Below are positions 38,111-49,030 of a stretch of 64,000 nt of DNA, in pieces. The translations under genes were made by a program, and so were the position numbers. Source of the DNA: Brachypodium distachyon (Eukaryota; Streptophyta; Magnoliopsida; Poales; Poaceae); assembly GCF_000005505.3 (NCBI RefSeq), contig NC_016132.3, positions 56,310,914 through 56,374,913 on the forward strand, given 5' to 3'. The stretch's first letter is position 1. Every line of letters starts with the position of its first letter. The notes below the pieces were generated by a model. It was not told the origin of the DNA and ran no database searches. It was given only the letters and a program-made list of their open reading frames with translations.

Positions 38111-38631
38111 GGGATTTACCGACTGGCGGTTAGGACAGTGCCGCTGTACCGGTCGGACTTTATATCACTACTTCATCTGGGCTGGGCTTTGTTACATCTG
38201 GCCCAGCTAGCTCGGTCACCGCCACGTTAGAAGACAGGGTTTCACATAACAGTTTTTTTAGTTAAAAAACCACCGGATTAATGTAACACCTTCCGTCGCC
38301 GCCGGAGAGCCGCGCGACGAGCAGCTCGGTGCAAGCGGAGCAGCAACGCGTCGCAGCAGGGGCGATCCGCGGCGCGACAGAGCGGCGGAGCAGCAGCGAG
38401 AGAGAGCGGCGGTGCGGGGCGAGCGGCGGCGGCGGCGCACAGGGAGCAGAGGAGGAGGAGGCGTTGTAGAGGCGGCTCGAGTTTGTCATCCTTGCCGGAG
38501 AAGAGCAGGGACGGCTCAATGGGAAGATGTAAATAATAGAGGGCTCGAGGGCGAGCTGGCACGACACGCTGGCCCGACAGTGAGCCATGCCTGTCAGAAA
38601 CGAGTTTAGACACTAGGGAGTATTGGGTTAC

Positions 38632-38949
38632 GCTAATGTGGTGGTTTTTTGCTAATGTGGTGGTTTTCTTAATTTACTCGTCTGAAGTGATATCACTTTT
38701 CTGTAGTACATTACAGCAGCCCACGAGATGGTGTGGGAAAAGGGAAAACGACGGTCCGGCCTGGGCTACGTTCGTCCGCGGCCCGGCGGCCCCTTGGCAC
38801 AACAAGAGAGGGAGTTGCTGGGCTGCACTGACTGATCCTCTGTAACATCAGTTAACATACATATCCTTCAGCCGGCCCAGCAATGTGACTATATGCTAAA
38901 AAAAAACTGCACGGTCGCGTCCTCTCTAAAAAAAACTGCACGGTCGCGT
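38632..38949. repeat. Two short tandem duplications
   Basis: GCTAATGTGGTGGTTTT occurs twice in tandem (38,632-38,668). CTAAAAAAAACTGCACGGTC with GCGT occurs twice (38,896-38,920 and 38,926-38,949). Both pairs are nearly perfect, which suggests recent slippage or filled double-strand breaks. Confidence 0.8.
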
Positions 38950-39873
38950 GTACGCGTACCAGCTGCCGGTACGTGCGTACGACCTAACGATCTTTCGTTT
39001 TAAAAGCAGAAAATGTATGATCCATGGTCGATGTAAATACGTACGTATCGTACTTCGTACGTGCACACGTAGGTACGTGTACACACGATTGAAATTGCTG
39101 GAGTGTAATTAATTAGGACGTATACCACAAGCTAGATAACCGGCTACCATGGAGATCTGGGGCACCGTACGTGTACTACTAGACACGTTATCAAAATGAG
39201 ACTTAATCTCAGATCACCGTGTATCAAGAGCCGTAGGATCCCGCTCTGTCTCCATGCTTTCTTATTTTTCGAAAAGGAAATGAAATTAGATATATAGGGG
39301 GGAGAGTTGTAAACTCAAAATCTCCCTAAACATATCTTCGCAAGGTATCTTTGTCACGGGATGATACTAACAAAGGGCAATATCACAGAAAACAACACTA
39401 ACATGCAAGGATTCAAACCCAGGATTTTGTGTTTGAACCCCAACACTGCATGTTTTAACCATCCTCTAACAAAGTTGCTTCGGTTTCGAAAGGAGCTGGA
39501 GTATTTGATTAGGAAAATAAGAAAGGACCAATTGATCATATCACATGCCTTTTAAAAGTCTATTTTGAAAATAACATCTTTTTTTTTCTTTCCCGAAAGG
39601 CCATGAATTGCCTCACGGGGTATCACCGCTCCCTTACTCGGGACGTGTCGTATGAAAGCCGATTTAGAAGGGTCTCCTCGTGCAATCTATAAGTCGGCAC
39701 CCGAAAAAGAAGACGTCGCTAAACGAGAGAGCCTGGAGGAGGGGATCACCTGCTGCGGGTATATGGATCCATCCTCTGCATGACTTTGCTGGCGTAGTTT
39801 CCGTGGATCTCACAGCTTTGGCTCGCAAGTGTTCTTCTTCCCCAAGACTGCAACCGGATCGATTTGCCATTTC

Positions 39874-40166
39874 AGGCCTGTTTGGTACTAGAGTTTTTGA
39901 AGTGTTTTCTAGGATATAAACCATTTCAAATTGAAAAATACTACAAATCTCAAATTGTTGTTTGGTAAGAAGAGTTTGGAGGGAATTATCCTTAGTTTCT
40001 CCAACAAAACACTCCATTTTTGTACCAAATTAAAATACTTCTCAAGCTAGTGTTTTTTTAGAAAATACTAGTGTTTTGGGTTTTTAAGTGTTTTGGGTGA
40101 ACACCCAAAACTCTCAAATACCAAAACACTGGTGATTAAAAAAGACGCTGACACCAAACAATGCCT
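39874..40166. mobile_element. MITE-like element with GGCNTTGTTTGGT-type ends
   Basis: The left end AGGCCTGTTTGGTA and the right end CACCAAACAATGCCT form imperfect inverted repeats around 270 bases of A/T-rich non-coding sequence. The interior near the right end also folds back (CACTTAAAAACCC-like and GGGTGTTCACCC). GTTTGGT-rich ends are typical of PIF/Harbinger or hAT-derived grass MITEs. Exact boundaries are uncertain. Confidence 0.5.
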
Positions 40167-41372
40167 CGGTGGTCCGGCCACACGGCACCCTAGCCTCGTC
40201 CACGCGGATATATCCATCAGTGGCCTTGCCATTTCTTCCGATTTTCTCTGTGTTCGTAACACTATGGACATGTTTTCCTTATATCGTCAAACCAAGACAC
40301 CAAGTAGTACCTGTTTACTGGTCAAACCCAAAAACAATCACCCCAAGTACGTAGTCCGCTAGCTACAGCATAGTACTACTACACACTACTGGTCAAACTA
40401 TCCTAGCTGCGGCCAAGATTTTGAACCACGGTAAGTTTGGTACCAGCGCCCTAGTGCAGTGGGTCACCAAAGCGCCATAACAAAATCTCTACCCATTCTC
40501 TGCCAAAGAAATCTGGTTGTGTCTGAGCCATGAACCACCTTATATGCCACCCTTGCAAGCAATCAAAACGAAGGGATCGAGAAACGACGCTATATATCCA
40601 GCAGCAGCAGCAGCTCGGCCCATCCATGTGCTTCGCAATAGCAGCAATGTCCCTCTGGGGCTCGTCAGAACGCACGGAGATTCTTTCTTCCCAATTCCCA
40701 TGGTTCGATTTCAGATCCGGTGAACGAATTCCCTCGTCGGCAGGTATGCAAGACACGCAGCTCCAGTGTGGCTCGCCGACGGCCCCACCGGACAGCGGAA
40801 CGTGGCTGCGGCGGCGAGGCCCCACCTGTCAATGTCACGGGGCCGTTAAGCGTGTCGGTGCGCGCAGCAAAGGGATGCACTACTAATTTTAGGGACACGA
40901 TTTTTTCTTGACAGGAATTAGGGACACAATTAGTTTACCTTTCCCCTACCCGCCCACCGGGGCTCTGCCTCCCGGAGTAAGTCGCTTACCTGTGGGCCTA
41001 CGTGGTAAGGGACCCCACTTGTCATGGGAGATGGCTGGCTGTGTTTCTGGGGAGGTGTGAGATGGAGAGGTCGACCTGGGCGCAGAAGATGGCAGTGTGG
41101 TCAGCTTTAATACGAAGTAGCCCACCTCACTTCCCGGGGTCTCTTTGCTGTCTCGAGCTGAGCGAGAGAGGAATCCCCAACCCCAAGAGAGAAAAAAACA
41201 AAACGGAGCAGCTGGTGGAAGAAGAAGAAGGCGGCGTGCAGGTGGAGAGAAGGAGGGGAAAAGACAGACCAGCGCAGGCCGCCGGGGGAATGCGGCTCAG
41301 AACTGGAACTGTGCGAGAGTCAGCAGCTTGATTAGCTGCCGGGATCAGAGGGGAGTGTGTTGATAGATACAA

Positions 41373-43862
41373 ATGGGGGTGTGGAGGGAAGGGGCCGGGT
41401 GGTGCTTCTGCTCGGGCGGCGGCGGGGGGCGGTCGGAGCGGGTGAAGGCGGCCATCTTCTCCGCCAAGGCCGCCGCGCTGGCCGCCGTCGTCGGCTCCGG
41501 GGGCCACGGCACGGGCCTCCTGCTCCACCGGAACCTGCTGCTCACCACGCACGGCAACCTGCCCTCTGCCGCCGCCGCCGAGGACGCCGACGCGCTGCTC
41601 GGACACGCCCGCCTCCCCGCTCGCCTCGTGCCCCACAGGTAACCCCACCCCCTTCTTCTTCCTCCTCCTACTAGGCCCTAGCTAGCCGCCGCACCTCTAA
41701 ACTAAACCAATGCCTCTCTTTTCTTTCCCTTGCTTGCGTCTGCGTCTCCTTCCCTGTGGATTTGTTCGGTCCTGCAAGTAACTATTGCGGAGTCATTAGG
41801 GCTAAGATCTGCGCCGAAGAGCGGGGCCCGCCGCCCACCCACGCGGCGGCGCTGGGCGGATTCGTCGGTGGTGGTGGTGGGGAAGCTGTTGCTGCCGGTG
41901 ATGATTAGCCATAATGCGGCTGATTAGCAGATCGAAATTCAACTGTAGTGGGGTTTCTGTTTGGTAGTTGGGAGTATGTGCAATCTTGCTTGTAATGATG
42001 ACCATCACAAGGTAGTTAGTAGTACAACAACAAGGTGGTGCTTTGTGGAGTTGGAAAGTTTAAGCTTCGTAGTGTACTGTTCTACCGGCAGTTGGAAGAA
42101 GTGCCATTGCTATTAGGCAAGACAAGGACATATAATTAATGTAATTTTGGGCAGCTGTAAGAGTTAGTTGAATTTCCGGTTCTTTTCATATCTGGAAAAG
42201 TTTTTGAAGGACATGACACCCATGAAAAGTTGTGGCACAGGCAGGCAATAAGTGGTTCATCATAAAAAGCAGCAAACTTGGGGTCATGAAAAGTTCAAAG
42301 TGTTAATTTTTTATTTTGTGTCAGGTCAGATGAACTTTGCTGTGCAGTGAAAAACGGATTTTCTGCACACTACTTCATGAATTTATTTTTCCAAATGTCT
42401 GCTTGTTTATTTCATTTTGCTGTTCCTAACTTTTCCCTACTTGCATTGTTTCTGAAATGCCTGCAGGTTCTTCATTACGAGCTCGATTCTGGACCTTACC
42501 ATAGTCGGTGTTGAACCTACTGAGAATGAGTCGACGTTGCAAGGTCAGCAGCCTCACTATTTGAAAACATGCTGCAAACCAAGCCTAGATCATGGGAGTG
42601 CCGTTTACCTGCTGGGGCATACTGGGAAGAATGAACTGGTGATTGGTGAGGGGAAAGTAGTCATTGGCACGGACAACCTCATAAAGCTCTCGACAGATGG
42701 GGTGACATGGTGCCCGGGCTCTGCCGGTTTTGATGCTCAAGGCAACTTAGCTTTTATGATCTGTGATCCAATGAAGCTGGCCTCCTCCTCCCCCACTGCA
42801 AGGTCATCTTCAGCATCCTCGTCCTCATCACATTCGTCGAAGAAGGACCAGCCAATGCAATTCGGGATCCCCATATCTGTGGTCTGTGATTGGCTGTATC
42901 AGCACTGGCAGGGCAATTTGGATGAGGTTAGCAAGCCAAAGTTACCTCTTGTTCGACTGATGTCCAGCAGGAGCGATCACTCAAGCACCTCCTTCAATCG
43001 TCGCCATGTGTTCAAGCCTGCAGATGATGAGAATGACGATGCATCGGTTTCTTCTTCACAAGTGACTTCAAAGCCCAAATATCAGCAGGCATCAGGTAGT
43101 CCAGCCAATGCAAGGATTTCACATGATGCGAATCTGCTGGTTGATCTGCGCATGAACAATGAGCAAGGGATTTCAACTCCAGAAATATACGAATCACCAA
43201 GGGGTAGTTCTTGTCAGAGTCAGAAGGATCCTGCACCAATTCAACTCTTGGACATAAACTTCGTGCCTAGGGCCCCGAAGACTATCTTTCTCCCACTGCC
43301 CTTGAAGCAAATGCTTTCTGATGAGAACAATGCAGAGACGTCAAAACCTAGGAATCAATCTAGAGAGAATTGCTTTCCATCAGGGTTCATATGGCACCGT
43401 AATTGTGAGGCTGATTCTAGGGAGCCTACAGTTGCTCCTCTGCAGGAGGATTGCAGCAGTGAGGGACAGTCGAGCTCGTCTCCTGCTGAGCAGCTGGGGT
43501 ACAGAAATCAGGACCAGTTCAGCAGTGAGGAGGAAACAATGTACTCGGCTGAAACCATGGAAAGCAGGAATATTCCAAGCCCCAGGGAGAAGCATGTCGG
43601 GCGGAGTCAGAGTTGTGTCAACTACAGCAGGTGGAGCTCTCCAAGGAAACTGTCAGTGCAAAACGGAACCTTGAGGAAACAGCACACATTGATCCCTGTG
43701 CGGAAGACGCACTCGCAGAGCACGTCTCTGCCACAGAGGAGTCATGACTATCTGAGCCCGACGGTCTCCTCGGCGATGAAGAAGAGGAACTCCATGGAAC
43801 AGCAACAGCCCCCAAAGCCCCGTCGGATCATTGTCCAATCTTCTCCTAAATGGATGTTTTGA
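41373..43862 (+). CDS. Plant trypsin-fold protein with long Ser-rich C-terminal tail
   Basis: Two exons, 41373-41638 and 42467-43862, join through a split Arg codon to encode 553 residues. The N-terminal about 230 residues look like a degenerate chymotrypsin (PA-clan) fold. A GTGLLLHRNLLLTTHGN segment has a candidate catalytic His60, SSILDLTIVGVEP has a candidate Asp98, and WCPGSAGFDAQGNL has a candidate Ser174. In canonical proteases the last motif is GDSGGP; here it is PGSAGF, so activity is uncertain. MQFGIPISVVCDWLYQHW closes the domain. The remainder is hydrophilic, rich in Ser, Pro and Gln, with several RS/SP sites and a basic end (PPKPRRIIVQSSPKWMF). It is probably disordered and phosphorylated. 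No signal peptide is seen. Function is unknown; plant proteins of this type are usually annotated as trypsin family or uncharacterised. The start is the first ATG, after a purine-rich leader. Confidence 0.75.
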
Positions 43863-46800
43863 TTGTTTTCCCTTTCCAGTTTTCCAGAGAAACTTATGGT
43901 GCCGCATCGGCAAAGCCATTTCGATTCGGCTGGAAATCAGCTCTTGCTCTCTAGAATTGTGTGAGTGTGCAGAATGACTTGGATAAATAAAAGGAAAAAA
44001 ACATAAAAGTTCGACAGAAAAGATTACAGATCAAATACGTTGAAGGCATCAAGCATGAGCTGTTTGAAGAAAGGATGTGTTTCCGCCGCAGACTGTCTGG
44101 ATATGAACTGCTAGAGCATGGGTAGCTTGACTCTTCTTTGTACCCATTTTGAACGATCACTTCCATAGTTATCAATTCTTATTTGTTTTTGGCCAAAATG
44201 TGCTGCCTCGGCACTTCTTTGTTGCCTCCCCTGGGATTAATGCCTACTACCATTTTGTTTTTTTCAACCTGAAATAGTTCCAAGGTAACATGCTTATGGA
44301 GATTTGAACAATGTTCCTGAGGCGTAAGACTATGCTTTCTGTGCTGTTGTCTGAATACAAAATCAGATATAGTAATACTCTCTGTGTTTGTTACTCTCTG
44401 ATTCACAGCATCTGTCGACTGTCATTCGCCCATACCTTGAAGGCTAAAGTGTTAACTCATACAGTATTTGATGTTTGCTACAATTATATAAACATACTAA
44501 TCTATCTAGTGAAAAGAAATATAGTCCACTTCTGTGAAAATTGAAACCCATTTTGTGTCTTGTAGGTGTGTCCGCGCGTAGCATCTCAGTGTTTTGGTCC
44601 AAGTTTCTGCAGGATCCCCCGGGCTCAGAAACACACCACTAGCAGGCAACGCTTCCATACCAGACGTTTTTTCTCTTGTTATTCGCCTATAGCCTTTGTT
44701 TTGTCTTCTTAGAAAGGAAGATGGCTCAACTACTGCTCCTCCAGAAAAATAATACGATTACGACCGTCTAAACTAACCCAACACTGAAACCAGAATCTCA
44801 GCAACGACGAACGGCTCTAGCTAACACGAGCCCTGGATTGAAGTCAAACTTGGCCGATGAATCCAAGCAGGCATATGCATCAGCATTGCCATGCAATGGT
44901 GCTTTTCTGCACATGGAGAGGTTACTGCCACTCTGTCACGCAAGCTGGAACGTCTACCAGCATTGCTTAATAATTTGCAGGATGGACCATCATTTACCAA
45001 CTTATATATGTGCCCAGGCTGTCAAGCGGAGGAATTTTCCCACGTTCATTTCTCAAGCTACATATTGTATACTCTCCCCTTTCATTTCACTCAAAGAGAA
45101 CTGGGTAAACCTGCACAGGTTTACTTAACAAAGGCGGGCTTCTGTCACGAGCAATGTTTAGTTACATCAGGCTAAGTGTGGACGAATTGAGAAGATAGTT
45201 TTATGTTTGTTTCCAAGCAAGGAGGGATCCCTTTGCATGCTGCTTTTGGGTCCAAAGTCAGCTTCACAATCATGGCCACTCTCTTTAGGACAAGTGATGG
45301 TCTGATGTTATGATGGATGTACTAATAAGATGCGATTACACTCAACAGTCACACGTGGGTTGACAAAGCAGTGTGTCATAATTATCCCCTCTGTCCAAAA
45401 TTGTAAGGCATGCGATTTAACTTTGACGAAGAATTACTCTAACTACATATCGATTATTTGATTCTAAATCAACACCATTACATAGTGTTTCTAATACAAA
45501 CACAATGAAATTATAATTTTATATCATGTGAACCACATATCGTTTCTGGACGGGAACAGAGAGTACTGAAACACTGGCACAAGAGCTGGTGCTATTTTAT
45601 AGTATAATGAGATCACCTACGTAGAGTGCTCCTTGCATTTCTGGCAGCAAAGAAGTGTTTATTGGCATGTTCCTAACCTGCTTTTTTTTGTCACATGAAT
45701 CAAATGTCCAGCACATACTCAAAACCAACACAAAAATGTAGAAAGAGGCAAACTAGTAAGCACAACGATTTTTTAACAACACAGAACAAGTGTTGGCTCT
45801 ACAAGTATCGTCAGAACACAGCTGAATGTCTCAAAACATTAACAATGAAAAAAAAAGCAACTACGCAAGTTTTGATATGCTAACATAATTTGCCTATAAT
45901 GCCTGTATATATTTATTTCAGTTTATTTAAAAGTTGAATTTACATGTCCACTTGTCCAGCTATGAAGCAACATAGGTAAGAGAAAAACTATAAACAAGCC
46001 AATCAAACATGTGAAGCGAAATGAGTGCCTGATGGTAAATAAACTTTGCTCGGACTGAAAAGTTATATTCAATCATTCCATTCAAATCAGTGCAGTGCTA
46101 TTTTGAGAGCCCATCAGATGATGTTTATTGAATTCAGTGTATGGACCCAAACTAAGAGATAAAGAAGCTTCATAAAGGTTAAAGTGGTCTATATGTTAAG
46201 TCGCAGAAAAGAGGTAAACTGCTAAATTGGCAGCAAAATAGAATCCAAAAGTAAATCTAGGTACCAGTGACAAAAGGACAGGCCATATGGCATCAATGAC
46301 ACTTTTCTGAACAAAAATGCGAAATAATAAATTTATAAGCTGGTAAAAGTCAAAATAGCACTGGATCAATCCAACATAAAAACACACTAATAATATCTGC
46401 ATTTATGTATAAAAGCACACAACCTCCTGAATGCCCTATGCAGCTTAATTTTACTGAATTGTGAAATGAGCCTGATTTCCAGAGCAGAACATACTATTGG
46501 TGTAAATTTCATACGCTGTAATTGCCGGACACATGTGCTTCTGCTTTACTGATCTAAACAAGCAAAGATAATCAAAATATGCACATACAAATGGGTGTAG
46601 GAGCTGACAATTTTCCAAGAAAAAACATTATTTTCCAAACCGACAACAAAGAAAGCATAGACAAACAACAATTCTACGGTCAATCTAATGACACTGAAAG
46701 CCACTTGGCCTGATTTGACCCGATTTCACATTGCACGACAACGATTGAGGTGTCGCAAAAGATACCAATTCACTAAAAAGCACAGAATATCTGCACTAAA

Positions 46801-47135
46801 AGCTAGACTATTAAAGAAAAAAAGCATCCTAATCACACATACATGTGAGAAAAGACAGCAAGCCCCTAGAAGCAATCTCCAAATAAAACCCCTCTTTTCC
46901 TTAACCAATTCAATTGTAGCAGCTACACAATATAATAACAAGAGATCCGCAGCAAAATAGCTAGAAACAATCACAGTCGCCACGCCACGCCACTTAGCTA
47001 AAGCATCGGCGGGGAAACTCATATACTCTGTCCTAACCCCCCGCCCACACACTCACTCTACTCTCGGTATTACTCTCTAATACTCAGAAGCAAACCAGCA
47101 AACAAGGACTGACAGGCAGCGGCGGCGGCGGCGGC
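43863..47135. other. Intergenic region with convergent 3' ends
   Basis: The trypsin-like gene (plus) and the Cys-rich gene (minus) converge here, so both ends should hold 3' untranslated sequence. A degenerate MITE lies at about 45,385-45,563. No open frame shows a known domain. Confidence 0.55.
45385..45563. mobile_element. Degenerate Stowaway-like MITE
   Basis: The left end CCCCTCTGTCCAAAATTG and the right end GGACGGGAACAGAGAG are imperfect inverted repeats of the CTCCCTCCGTTCC type. The interior is A/T-rich and non-coding (179 bp). A TA follows the right end; the left flank is less clear. Confidence 0.5.
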
Positions 47136-47563
47136 TCAGGGGTGGCAGCCGAGGCAGTCGCAGGACTTGGGCGTGAAGGAGCAGAACCCGAAGGGGCGGT
47201 TGGGGATGTTGCAGTTGATGGCGTAGCAGCACGGGCAGGGCACGCAGACGCCCCTGGCGCCGCCGCAGCAGGTGCAGGGAGCGCAGAGCTGGAAGCTGCC
47301 CAGGCGCCGCCGCGTCTCGTTCAGGACCACGGCGCTGTACCCCGTCCCGGCCGCCGGGGACATCGGCACCATCATCCTAACCGCCGACGCATCAGGGACC
47401 TGCGCGCGGAGGGCACATGTCAGGATCTGCGCCCCGAGATTCGCGGAATTGGGTGGCGGAGGAGGCGGCAGCTTACCTGGGACTGGGGCTGGGAGCTGCT
47501 GGAGGTCGCCGCCAAGAAGAGGAGCAGGAGGAAGAGGAGATTGGGCGTGAGGGCAGGCATCAT
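47136..47563 (-). CDS. Secreted cysteine-rich protein (DUF7866-like)
   Basis: Two exons, 47477-47563 and 47136-47399, join in phase 0 and encode 116 residues. Residues 1 to about 24 form a strong signal peptide (two Met, then a run of Leu/Phe ending LAATSSSS). The C-terminal about 55 residues contain 13 cysteines in a compact pattern: CAPCTCCGG, VCVPCPCCYAINCNIPN, GFCSFTPKSCDCLGCHP. The YAINCNIPN and FGFCSFTP words recall a conserved plant family of unknown function, which I recall as DUF7866; this assignment is from memory. It is presumably secreted or cell-wall/apoplast-located and disulphide-bonded. It is not one of the defensin, LTP or EPF patterns I can check. The start is the first of two adjacent ATGs. 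Confidence 0.75.
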
Positions 47564-49030
47564 CCTCGCCTGGCGTCCGCTGCTAGCTCGCGGTGGCCGC
47601 GGTATTGGGGATTTGGACTGGTCAGTGGGTGATAGGGAGAGTGGTGGACTGGTGGGGGGGAAGCTGGGGAAGCAAGTGAAGTGTGGGGGTGAAAGGAACA
47701 GAGGCTCTTTTTGGGAGAAAGGGAAGACCGGAGACGAGATTTCGAGGAAAGGCTACAAGCAGCTGTCGTCATGTCCATCGTCATGTGGTGGCATTTTTAA
47801 CACAAAAGGGGATGGATAAAAATACTCTCCAAGAACAAGAGGATCTGCTCTCTGTTCATCAGGAAATCGGACTTGAAATCGCCCGTCGACTTGGTGCGAT
47901 CCTGCCATCGGATTCCTAGGATTCCGATCTTGTCAATTCCAGCGCTTGGTTTAGAACCAAAGGCAAAGCCGACTTAATTTTTTTTTTACTGTAATAAGGG
48001 TAAAGCCGACTTGTAATATTGTTTGGTTGTTCAAGATGGGGGTCCTTGATAGTAAATGAGTTTCCATGTTTAATCCTGACAAATTATTCTGCTGGACGAA
48101 TCCCGTTACGGGAAGATCTTGCAAGGATTCAGGGTGGATGCCTGCCACTCTGGCAGTCCTCACCAGATTGCCGACTTGTACTGCACGGAACAAGACTGCA
48201 TGTACAAAATTATCCCTCGATATACAGATTATTGTCTGGAAATGATCAAGTTGTGAATGGCTGGATCTGGACGGGAGAGAATGTGGGTGAGATGCGCACA
48301 CCACCAAAGGATGGAGTACTCTGCAGTTCTTCACGGAAATCAGTCGCCATCAAGAGGAACTTGATTTACCACGAGAGCATTTATGCCTACTTAGCCACTA
48401 GAAAGAAATGTGGTTGGACCAGGTTCGGCACCTTATCATGGCCTCATTAAATTTTGGGTTGTTGGACGGAAGCCGGTTGCCTCAAAAAACTTTATGTGCC
48501 GAAACAGTGATGGTGATGCTGCAACCGAAAATTCAGGTGCACTTTACCTTAGCTCCGCCATGTGGTTGAGGTCGTGTGCGTGTGGATGGCTGGCTGCAGG
48601 TTGTGCAGTGAAAATCTAGGAGAAATGTTCCATTGCAGGAGCTAAAATCACCCTTCCAAGCAAAAGCTGAATGCAGGTTACAACTTACAGCTAGTTACTG
48701 CGATGAGGCAACAGGGATTGCTGATTCACCTGCGGTTCTTCAACCAACCAGCCTTTCATACCCCCGTCACCTTTTTCAGGGACCTTGGATGCAGCAATGA
48801 CAATAGTGCATGAAGCTCTGAAAATTGGATATCTGCATTCAAACATTATTTTGGTTGCAAATGGGGTCTCGAAAGATCTGCATTAATTAACAAAAAAAAG
48901 TAACTGTACATCTCTGGTAGCAACTCAATTTACAGAACTTGATCCCGGGGAGTTAGGGGAAACATTCACAACACCTCAGAGGGCTGCGATGGATTTATAC
49001 ATCAAGGTAGGTCAAATGCGAAGGAAACCC
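47564..49030. other. Intergenic region, Cys-rich gene promoter to CCCH 3' end
   Basis: The left part (to about 47,780) is the likely promoter and leader of the Cys-rich gene. A plus-strand open frame at 48,019-48,450 (143 codons) is unrecognised. The right side should contain the CCCH 3' untranslated region. I see nothing else. Confidence 0.5.

Larger units (their letters stand above)
38111..41372. other. Intergenic region between RIT1 and the trypsin-like gene
   Basis: No confident gene. The GC-rich, purine-biased stretch at 38,290-38,480 is low complexity. Two short tandem duplications lie at 38,632-38,668 and 38,896-38,949, and a MITE-like element at 39,874-40,166. Open frames at 40,450-40,900 on both strands are unrecognised. 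The right end, from about 41,040, is purine-rich and probably the leader of the next gene. Confidence 0.55.

Noticed and set aside
39393..39460. Partly self-complementary segment around ATTCAAACCC and TTTGAACCCC.
   Set aside because: Arms are short and interrupted; not enough to call a hairpin RNA or transposon end.
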